Source: Lysobacterales bacterium
GTDB lineage: Bacteria; Pseudomonadota; Gammaproteobacteria; Xanthomonadales; SZUA-5
Length of the DNA: 64,000 nt
Direction: 5' to 3'
NCBI GenBank assembly: GCA_022841325.1
Contig: JALHRS010000015.1
Coordinates: 1 to 64,000, forward strand
Part shown: positions 1-9,153 of the stretch, in pieces
How the letters are laid out: every line of letters begins with the position of its first letter
Numbering within the stretch: position 1 is the stretch's first letter
Made by a program: the position numbers and the translations under genes
The notes under the pieces: model-generated
Told to the model about the DNA's origin: nothing
Databases searched by the model: none
The model's input: only the letters and a program-made list of their open reading frames with translations

Positions 1-1575
1 CAACTGCCGACGGCCGCGGGCACGTCCTGGCAGGCTGCGTGGATGCTGGACGCCAACGTGACGTCGAGGCGCACGGCAACCTTGCGGCGCGCGCCCGTCT
101 CGGCGACCACGCGATTTCAAGGCGCATCGGCACGTTCGCCCGGAGCATTCCGGGTTTCTCACGATGAATCACTGCGTCTGCGCACGACTGGCCCGGTGCG
201 CTACGAGAACGCAATGCGGCTCGACGCGCTCGCGCGGCGGCTGCATCACGAGGATGGACTGCGAGATCGGCATCGGCCGACGACCTCGCGTTTCGACGTC
301 GCGCTGTTGCTTCCGAGCCGCCGCTTCTTCGAAGCCATCCAGGTCGCCACGGCGCTTCGTCGCTGGACGGGATCGCACTGGCAGAACGCGATGCGACCGC
401 CGCCCGGGCGGCATCCCGCGCGCCCAGATGACCCCGATCCGCCATTCGTTCCCTGCTACTCGCCGAATCCGCACCTGCGTTTCGCGGCGCTACCGGCTGC
501 GCATGGCCATCTGGTGTTCGTCTGCGAGCGGCGCCCCGATCCGGGCCAGGACGGCCCGGTCGTCGTTCCGATCCGAAGGGTCTATGTCGTGCTGAATCAC
601 GTCACGCTGCATCGCTGGCCGGATGGCGCGCCGGTGCCGGTGATCTCGCTGTCCCTGAGTCTTGACGTCGACTCCTGGGCTTGGGGCTTCGAGGCGACAT
701 TGCCCGCCATTGCCGAAGCGCTGATCGCCCCGGCCGATAGCGCGCCACCGGTGGAACTCGTGGCGCACGTCAACGGCACCGATTTCCGCGTGCTCGCAGA
801 GAACCTGAGCCGCGAGCGCAGCTTTGGCGATGCGAGCCTGCGTCTCTCCGGGCGCGGCCGCACCGCGGTTCTGTCAGCGCCCTACGCGCCGGTGATGCAT
901 TTCGGCAATGCCGCCCCGCGAACAGCGCGGCAACTGATGGACGACGTCCTGACCGTCAACGGTGTGCCGATCGGCTGGACCATCGATTGGGCGCTCAGCG
1001 ACTGGAACGTGCCCGCAGGCGTGTTCGCACACCAAGGCACGTGGATCGATGCGCTCGCGGCCATCGCCGCCGCGCCGGGCGGCTACCTCTTGCCGCATCC
1101 ATCCGAGGCCATCCTGCGCGTGCGCCACCGCTACCCCGTGGCGCCGTGGGACTGGCATGCGGTGACGCCGGACTTGGTGCTGCCGGTCGATGCGGTGTCG
1201 CGCGAATCGGTGCGCTGGCTGGAGAAGCCCGCGTACAACCGGGTGTTCGTGTCGGGCCAAACTGCCGGCGTGCTGGGCCAGGTCACGCGCACCGGCACGG
1301 CCGGCAATCGGGTCGCGCCAATGGTCGTCGATGCACTGATCACCGAAGCCGTCGCGGCACGCCAGCGCGGCACCGCGATCCTGGCCGACACCGGGCAGCA
1401 ATTCGAAGTGGGCCTGCGCCTGCCAGTCCTGCCCGAGACCGGCATCGTCGAGCCCGGGACCTTCGTCGAGTACCAGGACGGCAGCGTCGCGCGGCTCGGC
1501 ATCGTGCGCTCCACGCGCGTCGAGGCCAGCTTCCCGGAGGTTTGGCAAACGTTGGGCGTCGAGTGCCATGCATAA
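1..1575 (+). CDS. Phage tail/baseplate-type structural protein (5' end outside window)
   Basis: The reading frame is already open at base 1, so this is probably the C-terminal 524 residues of a longer protein; the first ATG in the window is at 43. No catalytic motif is visible. Its place directly before a baseplate-like small protein and a lysis cassette, and its make-up (many short beta-rich, Trp- and Pro-containing stretches), suggest a tail-tip or baseplate hub component. The stop overlaps the next gene by 8 bases, a typical late phage operon arrangement. The phage role is an inference from context; the precise subunit is not recognised. Confidence 0.6.
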   Translation, partial: QLPTAAGTSWQAAWMLDANVTSRRTATLRRAPVSATTRFQGASARSPGAFRVSHDESLRLRTTGPVRYENAMRLDALARRLHHEDGLRDRHRPTTSRFDVALLLPSRRFFEAIQVATALRRWTGSHWQNAMRPPPGRHPARPDDPDPPFVPCYSPNPHLRFAALPAAHGHLVFVCERRPDPGQDGPVVVPIRRVYVVLNHVTLHRWPDGAPVPVISLSLSLDVDSWAWGFEATLPAIAEALIAPADSAPPVELVAHVNGTDFRVLAENLSRERSFGDASLRLSGRGRTAVLSAPYAPVMHFGNAAPRTARQLMDDVLTVNGVPIGWTIDWALSDWNVPAGVFAHQGTWIDALAAIAAAPGGYLLPHPSEAILRVRHRYPVAPWDWHAVTPDLVLPVDAVSRESVRWLEKPAYNRVFVSGQTAGVLGQVTRTGTAGNRVAPMVVDALITEAVAARQRGTAILADTGQQFEVGLRLPVLPETGIVEPGTFVEYQDGSVARLGIVRSTRVEASFPEVWQTLGVECHA

Positions 1576-1789
1576 CCTCTACCGCCAGTTCCAACAGCTG
1601 CTGCCTGACCCACCGTTGCAAGCCGGCATCGTGATCGAGGTCGGCGCCAGCCGCGTCGTGATCGCGTTGCCGGGCGGCGGCCTCATCCACGCCCGCGGCG
1701 AGGCCACGCTGGGCCAGACCATGTTCGTACGCGATGGCGTCATCGAAGGCGAGGCGCCGTCCTTGCCGCTGGAAGTCATCGAGATCTAG
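1568..1789 (+). CDS. Small phage baseplate-like protein
   Basis: This 73-residue protein starts inside the end of the tail gene (8-base overlap), suggesting translational coupling. It has a compact beta-rich pattern with alternating Val/Ile/Gly ('GIVIEVGASRVVIALPGGG'), resembling the small OB-like domains of spike or baseplate proteins. No enzyme motif is present. Function is inferred from size, composition and neighbours only. Confidence 0.55.
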   Translation: MHNLYRQFQQLLPDPPLQAGIVIEVGASRVVIALPGGGLIHARGEATLGQTMFVRDGVIEGEAPSLPLEVIEI

Positions 1790-1871
1790 CGCCGCACCCA
1801 TTCCGCTGCTTCACCCCTGAAACCCGCTCCGGCCGCCGCTGGGCGGGTTTCGTCATTTCTGGAGACCCAAG

Positions 1872-2171
1872 ATGGCCGACGACACCGATGTACTGACCAA
1901 CGAATCGACGCTACTCCTGCGCCATGAGGACTTCGATGAACTGCTGAATCGCGCTGCCGAGCGCGGCGCGGAGCGTTGCCTCGCGCACCTTGGCCTGGAG
2001 AACGGTCATGCCGCAAAGGACATCCGCGAACTACGCGATCTGCTGGAAGCGTGGCGCGATGCCCGTCGCACGGCGTGGCAAACCATCATCAAAGTGATCA
2101 CCACCGGCATCCTGGCCGCGCTGTTGGTGGGAGCCGCCATCAAGCTGAAACTGATGGGTAGCGTGCAATGA
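1872..2171 (+). CDS. DUF6127-like small phage membrane protein
   Basis: The 99-residue product has a charged helical N-terminal half, an 'IRELRDLLEAWRDARR' segment near residues 54-69, then one transmembrane helix near residues 75-92. This layout matches small phage-associated proteins annotated DUF6127 that sit just before holin and endolysin genes. The gene is preceded by a 'ctggagac' ribosome binding site and overlaps the next gene by 4 bases (ATGA). Function is unknown; a lysis or assembly accessory role is inferred from position. Confidence 0.65.
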   Translation: MADDTDVLTNESTLLLRHEDFDELLNRAAERGAERCLAHLGLENGHAAKDIRELRDLLEAWRDARRTAWQTIIKVITTGILAALLVGAAIKLKLMGSVQ

Positions 2172-2395
2172 CCGCCAAGCCAAAGATCTGCCTGCTGGAC
2201 GACTGGCGTCGCGTGCTGCGCCGTGCCTGGAGCATCCGCTTCTCGCTGCTGGCCGCTGCCTTCACGGCGGCGGAGGTCGTCGTGCCGCTGTTCGGCGACG
2301 CACTGCCACGCGGCGCGTTCGTTCTATTGGCCTTTGCCGCCAGCATCGGAGCGACCATTGCGCGCATCGTGGCTCAGCCGGGGATGGACCGATGA
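2168..2395 (+). CDS. Putative holin-like membrane protein
   Basis: This 75-residue protein has two hydrophobic segments (about residues 23-41 and 47-66) joined by a short turn, with a basic N terminus. It lies between the DUF6127-like protein and the lysozyme, overlapping both by 4 bases. Size, topology and position fit a phage holin that depolarises or perforates the inner membrane and so activates the downstream endolysin. No sequence-specific holin signature is claimed. Confidence 0.6.
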   Translation: MTAKPKICLLDDWRRVLRRAWSIRFSLLAAAFTAAEVVVPLFGDALPRGAFVLLAFAASIGATIARIVAQPGMDR

Positions 2396-2895
2396 CCCGG
2401 CCGCCAATGGTGCGCAGGACGGTGGCCGGCATGACTCTGTCCGCCGCCGCCCTGGTTGGCATCTTGCTGCACGAGGGCTACACCGACCGTGCGGTGATTC
2501 CGGTCAAGGGCGATGTGCCAACCATCGGCTTTGGCACCACCGCAGGGGTGAAGCTGGGCGACACAACCACGCCGCCGCAGGCACTGGCTCGGGCGCTCAC
2601 CGACGTGCAGCAGTTCGAGGGCGCGCTCAAGCAATGCGTGACCGTGCCGCTAGCCCAGCACGAGTACGACGCGCTGGTGAGCTTCTCCTACAACGTCGGC
2701 AGCCGCGCGTTCTGCCAGTCCACGCTGGTCAGGAAGCTCAACGCCGAGGACTACGCGGGAGCTTGTGCCGAGTTGCTGCGCTGGCGCTTCTTCCAGGGCA
2801 AGGACTGCGCGCTGCCCGACAACGCCCGGCTGTGCGGCGGACTGGCCAAACGGCGTGACGCCGAATATCGGCAGTGCATCGGGGATGCGTCGTGA
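2392..2895 (+). CDS. Phage lysozyme, GH24 family, probable SAR endolysin
   Basis: The enzyme would cut the MurNAc-GlcNAc bond of peptidoglycan. The 167-residue protein has the GH24 catalytic block: Glu in 'LHEGYTD' (about residue 28) and the downstream 'DVPTIGFGTT' with Asp and Thr. The N-terminal segment (residues 9-26) is only weakly hydrophobic and rich in Ala/Gly, without an obvious signal-peptidase site, as in signal-anchor-release endolysins exported by Sec and activated on membrane depolarisation. It is coupled by 4-base overlaps to the holin-like gene and to the spanin gene. Length is normal for the family. Confidence 0.88.
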   Translation: MTRPPMVRRTVAGMTLSAAALVGILLHEGYTDRAVIPVKGDVPTIGFGTTAGVKLGDTTTPPQALARALTDVQQFEGALKQCVTVPLAQHEYDALVSFSYNVGSRAFCQSTLVRKLNAEDYAGACAELLRWRFFQGKDCALPDNARLCGGLAKRRDAEYRQCIGDAS

Positions 2896-3392
2896 GCGTG
2901 ATTCCATGGCCTTACCGGCTGGTGGCCTTGGCGGCGCTCGGCCTCGTCCTGGTCGGCTTCGGCTGGGTCAAGGGCGCGAGTCACGTCCAAGCGCAGTGGG
3001 ATGCCGCCGTCCACCAACAAACCCTTCAGGGCGCCGCCATCCGCGAGCGTCAGGCGCAAGCCACCGTCAAGGTCGTCACCGAGTACGTCGACCGCGTTCG
3101 TGTCGTCCGCGAAAAGGGCGACACCATCATCAAGGAGGTCCCCGTCTATGTGTCCGTACAAGCCGATGCTGCTTGCACTATCAACCGCGGCTTTGTGCGC
3201 CTGCACGACGCTGCCGCCGCAGGTGAGCTGCCCGAACCCGTCGGAGATGCTGATGCGGCCGCCGCAGACATTGCGCTCTCTACCGTCGCCGGAACCGTCG
3301 CCGCCAACTATCGAACCTGCCACGAGAACGCCGAGCAGTTAATAGCGTTGCAGGCCTGGGTAAGGGAGATGGGGGTCGCTAGCAAGCAGTAG
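2892..3392 (+). CDS. Rz-like inner-membrane spanin
   Basis: Start chosen at GTG 2892, which overlaps the lysozyme stop (GTGA); an ATG exists at 2874. The product has an N-terminal transmembrane helix (about residues 8-26) followed by a long charged helical, coiled-coil-like region and a C-terminal soluble part, the normal design of an i-spanin (Rz). It acts with the outer-membrane lipoprotein Rz1 to disrupt the outer membrane in the last step of lysis. The embedded Rz1 in another frame strongly supports the call. Confidence 0.8.
   Translation: MSVIPWPYRLVALAALGLVLVGFGWVKGASHVQAQWDAAVHQQTLQGAAIRERQAQATVKVVTEYVDRVRVVREKGDTIIKEVPVYVSVQADAACTINRGFVRLHDAAAAGELPEPVGDADAAAADIALSTVAGTVAANYRTCHENAEQLIALQAWVREMGVASKQ
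3148..3342 (+). CDS. Rz1-like outer-membrane spanin lipoprotein, embedded in Rz
   Basis: In the +1 frame inside the Rz gene, a 64-residue ORF starts at ATG 3148 (alternative ATG 3166) with a short hydrophobic signal followed by a Cys-containing lipobox-like 'STAALCAC'. The mature part is rich in Pro ('TLPPQ', 'PSPEPSPP'). A tiny Pro-rich lipoprotein nested out of frame in Rz is the classic Rz/Rz1 arrangement. The embedded position, lipobox-like site and proline bias are seen directly; the role as o-spanin is from family knowledge. Confidence 0.75.
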   Translation: MCPYKPMLLALSTAALCACTTLPPQVSCPNPSEMLMRPPQTLRSLPSPEPSPPTIEPATRTPSS

Positions 3393-3497
3393 TGCGCGGA
3401 ACGCCATGATGGAGGACGAGTCCTTGCTGGGCTGGTAGCGCGACGCTCGGCTGAAATCGCGCTGTTCGGTTCCGCTGTAGCGCGTTGAGCGACCGAC
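3393..3497. other. Junction between lysis cassette and BREX operon
   Basis: A 105-base gap separates two convergent gene sets: the phage lysis cassette ends on the plus strand and brxA ends on the minus strand. No gene and no convincing terminator hairpin with a T tract was found here. Confidence 0.5.
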
Positions 3498-4220
3498 CTA
3501 TATCGCAACACGCAGTGCGACGACACGATTGCCTGGACCTTCGGTTCTCACCACAAAGTGCTCGCAGTTCGAAACCAAGTACGCCAGTGGCCGCGTGAGT
3601 CGAAACGGAAACATCACTGGCAGCGATTCCAGACTGGAGATCGCCAGTGGTTTGGCCGCATAACGCAGGGCCGCATCGATCAGCCAGGTCGTGAGTTGAT
3701 CGCTGATTACAGCGGTGGGAACCAAGCGGATCACGCGCACTCCTTTTTCCGCTCGCTCCACGGCTCCCCAACTCGCTTGGCTCTGAATGACCATGTTGGT
3801 CATTCGATAGGTCCCTTCTCGCTCCCCGTAGGTTTCGCTCATGCGCCGATGAATCTCCGCCGACGCGCAATCGCCTTGAAGTGCCGAAAGCCGCCCGATC
3901 AACTCGGCAACCTTGCCGAAGAACGGGTATGTCGCCACGGCCATACCCCAATGCAACGCTTCAACGGGCACGTCCGGCTGCGCCATGAGAATCGCCGCCC
4001 CTCGATCTGCGTAGTCGGCCAACTCAGCCCGCGGCTCGAGCCACAAACGGTTCAATACAGTGCGCGTTTTCGTTCGCGCGGCCATGCCCAGTCCGGCCGA
4101 ATCCAGCAGTGCGTCCAAGTCGTCGAGCCGCGCCACGCCTGCACGAATCTTCAGCGCGCAGGTCGCCCATTCGAGAGAGATGAACCGGTCAAACCCGATT
4201 CGGGGAGCCGAGGGATTCAT
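3498..4220 (-). CDS. brxA: BrxA (DUF1819), BREX component
   Basis: The 240-residue protein matches BrxA/DUF1819: an alpha-helical, small DNA-binding protein found in most BREX types, with the usual N-terminal block around 'SLEWATCALKIRAGV'. It is the last gene of the operon and overlaps pglZ by 4 bases, the terminal position expected in type 3 BREX. BrxA is dispensable for methylation in some systems but needed for full defence. No truncation is evident. The call rests on family resemblance plus the canonical gene order. Confidence 0.85.
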   Translation of the reverse strand: MNPSAPRIGFDRFISLEWATCALKIRAGVARLDDLDALLDSAGLGMAARTKTRTVLNRLWLEPRAELADYADRGAAILMAQPDVPVEALHWGMAVATYPFFGKVAELIGRLSALQGDCASAEIHRRMSETYGEREGTYRMTNMVIQSQASWGAVERAEKGVRVIRLVPTAVISDQLTTWLIDAALRYAAKPLAISSLESLPVMFPFRLTRPLAYLVSNCEHFVVRTEGPGNRVVALRVAI

Positions 4221-6328
4221 CTCACACCATTCACGCTTGAGATTTTCACGAAAGGAACGATCAGCTCCTCAACCGACACACCACCGTGGACAACCACCTG
4301 ATCGCCATCGGGTACGAACGCACTGCGACCGCCCGCGAATAACGGCATGAAGTTCGCGGGCAGTCCAGCAATATCTTGAGGAATCGTGCCGGCATACGTT
4401 GCAGCTGATTCGGCACGCAGCGGCTCGCTGCGGTACACCCGCACTCGCTCGCCGCGCGTTTCTGCGATAACCCCCTGATTGGGTCTGCCGACGCCGATAG
4501 CATCAACATTTCCGTGATCTGCTGTGACGTAGATGGTGAACTCGCTGCGAAGCAGGAAAGCGAACAAGCGCTCGACGAAGCCCGTTTTCAGCCAGCGATC
4601 AAGCCAATAGGCCACGTCTTCCTTGGATCGCTCGTGGTGCAATCGCTCGTCTATTTCATCAATCACCAAGCCGATTGCCTTGGGCTTGCGGTCAGCGATT
4701 TCTGACTCAAGCAGATCCAGTTGCTCGACTTGACGAAGTGCACGCCGGTACATCACGTCACTGGATGGGATGCCGCCTTCGTTTTGCCAGAACGCCTTCC
4801 ACAGCGATTCTTCCTTGCTCGTGTGATCAATCGAGTCGTCGAACTCGCGTGGGCGCAAACCCGAAAACAACGCCTGACGGGACACCGATGTCACCGTCGG
4901 CAGCCACGCGAACGCGGCGCTCTCGTCGAACGCCAGGGGTTGCCCGCTCGCGATCAGATGCTCCCTGATCTGCACCCATTGATCGAAGGCCATGCCATCG
5001 AACACCAGCAGCGCAACCCTGGCATCGCCGGCGTTGCGGCGCTGGCGCAGGAAGCGAGGAACGTGATGCACCATCACGGGGCCCTTCGTGGCCGGCTGCA
5101 GGATCAGGTCAGCGTAGTGGCGCGCTGCGACCCAAGTCTGCAATCGCTCGTCAGAAAGCGACTGGATCGCCTTGATGCGCAATCGAATTGCCGCCAACCG
5201 TTCATCGCCACCTTCGCGCGGCAAGTCATGAACCCGGCTCAACATCTCGCCATGGCGTTTCGCGAAGTCGCCCCACAGTTTGTACGAGGCATCCGCTTCC
5301 GGAATCGCCGCAGCCAACGCCTCGACGCTCTTCTCCGCCAACGCGTACTGCGACCAGACGTCTTCCACGATGCCCGCTCTGATCCAGCCCGGCATCGATG
5401 CAGGAACATCTGACACGGCCAGCGGATGCAGGCTACCGTCGAGAAACATCGAGTCGATGATGGCGCGCACATCGGTGTGTTCGAAGGGAACCTCGATCTC
5501 CGCGCTGCCCTTGCCTCCACGGTGGGCTGGCGGATCTGGTTCGGCGACACGCCTGCCCTCCAGCTTCAGCTTTTCCAGGTAGCGATACCAAGCGTCCTGC
5601 ACCACGCGTAGCAGGGCGTTCTTGGACGCCAGCCATTCCGATACCGGATGCCCCGCAAACAGGCCTCTGCCGCGCAAGATCGCGGCCATGTGGTCAGCGA
5701 ATGTTTCCGGCAAGGCGCGGTTTGCGAAGTCCAGCCGCAGCACCTCACGCCAGAAATCTACCGGCGTGCGGATGGCGCGCGGCGTCAGTTGGTAGACGTG
5801 TTCAAGGATGAAGTCCTTCGATTCGCTCTCGCCGCGCACCGATTGCAATTCCGTTTGGTGGGCGTCGAAAAGCGCAGCACGCAGTTCCGGGTCGACCTGA
5901 CGCACGGCACTGTAGGCGAGCTTGGGAAACAGCTCGGCCAGAATCAGCCGCACAGCAGGGCGCGCATTGTGCAAGATGTCCCAGGGCAGATGGTTGGCAT
6001 CGTCGCGACGCAGATGCACGATCAGCGCTTGTGATGGTGCAGGCACTTCCGCATCCCATGCGGTCCGATAACGCTCCTCGAACTCTGCCCGGAACACGAA
6101 CGGATCGTCGTAGCCCATCACCTCGAAACCGCGGTCGCGCAGTTCGGACAACAGCCTTTCGTCCAGCAGCACGCCGTCAGGATCGCAGGCCACCCACAGC
6201 CGGGAAAGATCAGCTGTGAACAGATCGAGGATGCGCTGATGCCACGTGGTGCTGGGGCCATGCCGGGAGCCAGGGCCTTCGGGGCTAGCCTGTTGCTTGT
6301 CCAAATCTGCTCCCAACGAGTTCGTCAT
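4217..6328 (-). CDS. pglZ: PglZ, BREX alkaline-phosphatase-like protein
   Basis: The 703-residue product carries a C-terminal PglZ domain of the alkaline phosphatase superfamily. Seen directly: a metal-site Asp in 'LLVFDGMAFDQW' (about 441-452), a Thr/Ser block 'LPTVTSVSRQALFSG' (about 476-490) and 'TADHGNVDAIG' further on. PglZ is the signature gene of all BREX systems and is required for both defence and host methylation. The ATG overlaps the brxHII stop by 4 bases, and the stop overlaps brxA. Confidence 0.92.
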   Translation of the reverse strand: MTNSLGADLDKQQASPEGPGSRHGPSTTWHQRILDLFTADLSRLWVACDPDGVLLDERLLSELRDRGFEVMGYDDPFVFRAEFEERYRTAWDAEVPAPSQALIVHLRRDDANHLPWDILHNARPAVRLILAELFPKLAYSAVRQVDPELRAALFDAHQTELQSVRGESESKDFILEHVYQLTPRAIRTPVDFWREVLRLDFANRALPETFADHMAAILRGRGLFAGHPVSEWLASKNALLRVVQDAWYRYLEKLKLEGRRVAEPDPPAHRGGKGSAEIEVPFEHTDVRAIIDSMFLDGSLHPLAVSDVPASMPGWIRAGIVEDVWSQYALAEKSVEALAAAIPEADASYKLWGDFAKRHGEMLSRVHDLPREGGDERLAAIRLRIKAIQSLSDERLQTWVAARHYADLILQPATKGPVMVHHVPRFLRQRRNAGDARVALLVFDGMAFDQWVQIREHLIASGQPLAFDESAAFAWLPTVTSVSRQALFSGLRPREFDDSIDHTSKEESLWKAFWQNEGGIPSSDVMYRRALRQVEQLDLLESEIADRKPKAIGLVIDEIDERLHHERSKEDVAYWLDRWLKTGFVERLFAFLLRSEFTIYVTADHGNVDAIGVGRPNQGVIAETRGERVRVYRSEPLRAESAATYAGTIPQDIAGLPANFMPLFAGGRSAFVPDGDQVVVHGGVSVEELIVPFVKISSVNGVR

Positions 6329-9150
6329 GTCACACGCTCACAGGTCTCGCCGACCTTGCTGGTAATCCTCAGCATGGTCACTGCGTTCAGTTCTGGAACG
6401 CAGGAATCCATTTCATCGAGCATGGCCAACCGAGCGTCATGTTCGGCTTGCAGGCGACGACGACGGAACTCGCGAACGGCGGGCAGGCCGATGCGCCCAA
6501 TGGCCTGGTACCGTGCCTCGAAGGCGTAGGTTGCGCGATCACGGTCCTCCTTGATCCGCTGGCGATGCTCCTCCATCAACGTCGTGAACAAGGGTTCGCC
6601 TTGCACGCACGCCGCATCGAACGACAGATCAAACCAGCGCGCCGATTCTTCTGCACCCGCCACCGCCATCAAGGTCACGCTCTCGGTCAGCAACAAGTCC
6701 CACACTCGTTTCGCTGTTGGCACAAAGGGTCGGCCTTCCGTGTTGGTGAAGAGCGGCAGGAAACGTCTGCGGCCAGCGCCTTGGGCCGCCAAGCCCACCT
6801 CCCACAGCGACCAGATGCCATCCACGGAATCGGGCAGGCCCGTGACGCGGATGATCGGCAAGGGCTGACCCGCCACGAAGCGCGGTAGGTCACCGATGAT
6901 CGCGCGGGCGCGCCGGTCCTCCATCGTCAGCCATTCCGCGGAAGGATGTTCGTCCGCCGTACGTGTGTCGAAGCACACCCGCGCCGTTTCGCTGCCATCG
7001 GCCCAACGCACGTGCCACACATCACCATTCTTCGTCGCTGCTCCGCCGCGCGCCGCCAGTCCATTGACGATGGCGCGCTCCAGCCAGAACTGCGCCGGGT
7101 GGTCACGCCACTTGCGCGCTTGTTCTGAATCGAGTGCATGCGGCACCGTCAACAAATCACTGTGCTTGGTCGATTCCTCCAGCGTGGTACGCAGGTGCGA
7201 GATCACGCTGTCGCATTCGCGTTCGATGGCATCCGGATGCTGCAGGCTCTGCACGAACAGCTCGTCGAACACCGGCTCCACTTCGACCGAATCCATCACA
7301 TCCGCCGCCTTGTCCACGCCGAATTCCTCGGCGATGACCGCGAGCTTCTCCTCCAGCACCTGGCGCACACGGTGCTCCACCGTGTCTTCCAGCACGAAGT
7401 TGAGCGCGCGCACGACGCGCTTCTGTCCGATGCGATCCACGCGACCGATGCGCTGCTCGATGCGCATCGGATTCCACGGCATGTCGAAATTGACGATGAC
7501 GTGGCAGAACTGGAGGTTCAAGCCTTCGCCGCCGGCGTCTGTCGAAATCAACACGCGCACACCTTGCGCGAATGACTGCAGCGTCCGTGTACGCGCATCC
7601 AGGTCCATGCTGCCGTTGAGCATGGCTACCGCAAAGCCGCGGCTCTGCAGATAGTCCGCCAGCATCGCCTGCGTGGGCACAAACTCGGTGAACACCAGCA
7701 CCTTCAGAGCCGCGTCACCTTCTTCCTGTTGCAGCCGGTAGATCAGCTCCAGCAGGCTTTCGGCCTTGGCGTCGGTGCCTGCGGATTCGGTGGAACGTGC
7801 CAGCACCAGCAACGTCTCCACTTCCGCTTTCTCCGACTCCAGGCCGCCTGCTTGCAGCGCCAGATCCACTTGCGCTTCGCTATCCAGTTCGGCCCATTCA
7901 TCCGAGCTCAGGTTCTCGAACAAGCGGGCCTGTACCTGGGGGGTGTCCAGCACCGCCCGGCGCTTTTCCAGCGTAGTGCGGATCGCTGCCGTGCTCGACG
8001 TCACCAGGCGCTGCATCAGGATCATCAGAAAGCCGACGTGGCGTTGCTTGGCCGCCAGCGCTTGGTTGTAGCCATGGCGCACGTAGTCGGTGACGGCTTC
8101 GTACAACTGCCGCTGAGCAGCATGCCGTGACTGCCACGCGACTGCATGCAAGCGCGTAAGCCGCGGTCGGAACAAGGGTTGCCCTTCGGCATTGATGGCA
8201 GCGCGCTTTTCGGTGCGGATCACAAAAGGCTGCACCCGCTCGCGACTCACGCTGCCTTCATCGGGGAAGGCATCCCTGTCCAGCAACTGCATCAGGCGCA
8301 TGAACTGGTCGGTCTTGCCCTGGTGCGGTGTGGCTGAAAGCAACAGCAAGTAAGGCGAGGCTTCCGCCAGCGCCGCGCCCAGTTTGTAGCGTGCCACCTG
8401 CTCGGTGCTGCCGCCCATGCGGTGCGCTTCATCGATGATGACCAAGTCCCATGCCGCCGACACGAGGTCCTCGAAGCGTTCGCGGTTGTAGGTCTGGAGC
8501 TGCTCCTGGCTCCAGCCGCGTCGGGACTCCACCGGCTTCACTGAATCCAGTGCGCAGATCACCTGATCGTGCATGCGCCAAGGGTTGTCTTCGGCGTTCT
8601 CGCCGCGCCACTGGCGCAATGCGGCCAACGCGGATGGATCGACAAAGTGGAACGGCTCGCTGAAGTGTTGGCGCATCTCCGCCTGCCACTGGCGCACCAG
8701 TCCCTTGGGTGCCACGACCAGAATGCGCTTGGCGCGGCCGCGCAGCTTGAGTTCGCGCAGCACCAAGCCCGCTTCGATGGTCTTGCCCAAGCCGACTTCG
8801 TCAGCCAGCAGGTAGCGAACGCGGCCTTGGCCGACCGCGCGGTTCAGTGCATACAGCTGATGCGGCAATGGAATGACGCTGGATTGAATCGGCGCCAGCA
8901 GCAGATTGTCTTCCAGCGCATCTTGCAGCTTGGCCGCTGCGGTGGCGTGCAGAATCTGGGCAACCGTGGGCTGTGCTGCATCCAGCGCTATCAGGTCCGG
9001 CCCACGCGCGCGCAGCACGGCATCTTTGCCGGGCAGCCAGACGCGATAGCTTGCCTCTCCCCACAATGCCAGCCGCTCGACCACCCGGCAGGGCGTGCCC
9101 TGTCGGGTGTGCCAGCACCAATCGCCGGTGTCGAAGCTGTGCACTGCCAC
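6325..9150 (-). CDS. brxHII: BrxHII-type SNF2-family helicase
   Basis: This 941-residue SF2/SNF2-like ATPase resembles HepA/RapA and DISARM DrmD helicases. Motif I is 'ADEVGLGKTIEAG' (about 116-128), motif II is DEAH (240-243), motif III 'LLSATPHQGKT' near 275, and motif VI 'RIEQRIGRVDRIGQ' near 570-590. All core motifs are intact, so it is probably an active translocase. BrxHII is the helicase of type 3 and type 5 BREX, placed between pglX and pglZ as here. The start lies 3 bases after the pglX stop. Confidence 0.9.
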   Translation of the reverse strand: MAVHSFDTGDWCWHTRQGTPCRVVERLALWGEASYRVWLPGKDAVLRARGPDLIALDAAQPTVAQILHATAAAKLQDALEDNLLLAPIQSSVIPLPHQLYALNRAVGQGRVRYLLADEVGLGKTIEAGLVLRELKLRGRAKRILVVAPKGLVRQWQAEMRQHFSEPFHFVDPSALAALRQWRGENAEDNPWRMHDQVICALDSVKPVESRRGWSQEQLQTYNRERFEDLVSAAWDLVIIDEAHRMGGSTEQVARYKLGAALAEASPYLLLLSATPHQGKTDQFMRLMQLLDRDAFPDEGSVSRERVQPFVIRTEKRAAINAEGQPLFRPRLTRLHAVAWQSRHAAQRQLYEAVTDYVRHGYNQALAAKQRHVGFLMILMQRLVTSSTAAIRTTLEKRRAVLDTPQVQARLFENLSSDEWAELDSEAQVDLALQAGGLESEKAEVETLLVLARSTESAGTDAKAESLLELIYRLQQEEGDAALKVLVFTEFVPTQAMLADYLQSRGFAVAMLNGSMDLDARTRTLQSFAQGVRVLISTDAGGEGLNLQFCHVIVNFDMPWNPMRIEQRIGRVDRIGQKRVVRALNFVLEDTVEHRVRQVLEEKLAVIAEEFGVDKAADVMDSVEVEPVFDELFVQSLQHPDAIERECDSVISHLRTTLEESTKHSDLLTVPHALDSEQARKWRDHPAQFWLERAIVNGLAARGGAATKNGDVWHVRWADGSETARVCFDTRTADEHPSAEWLTMEDRRARAIIGDLPRFVAGQPLPIIRVTGLPDSVDGIWSLWEVGLAAQGAGRRRFLPLFTNTEGRPFVPTAKRVWDLLLTESVTLMAVAGAEESARWFDLSFDAACVQGEPLFTTLMEEHRQRIKEDRDRATYAFEARYQAIGRIGLPAVREFRRRRLQAEHDARLAMLDEMDSCVPELNAVTMLRITSKVGETCERVT

Positions 9151-9153
9151 GGA

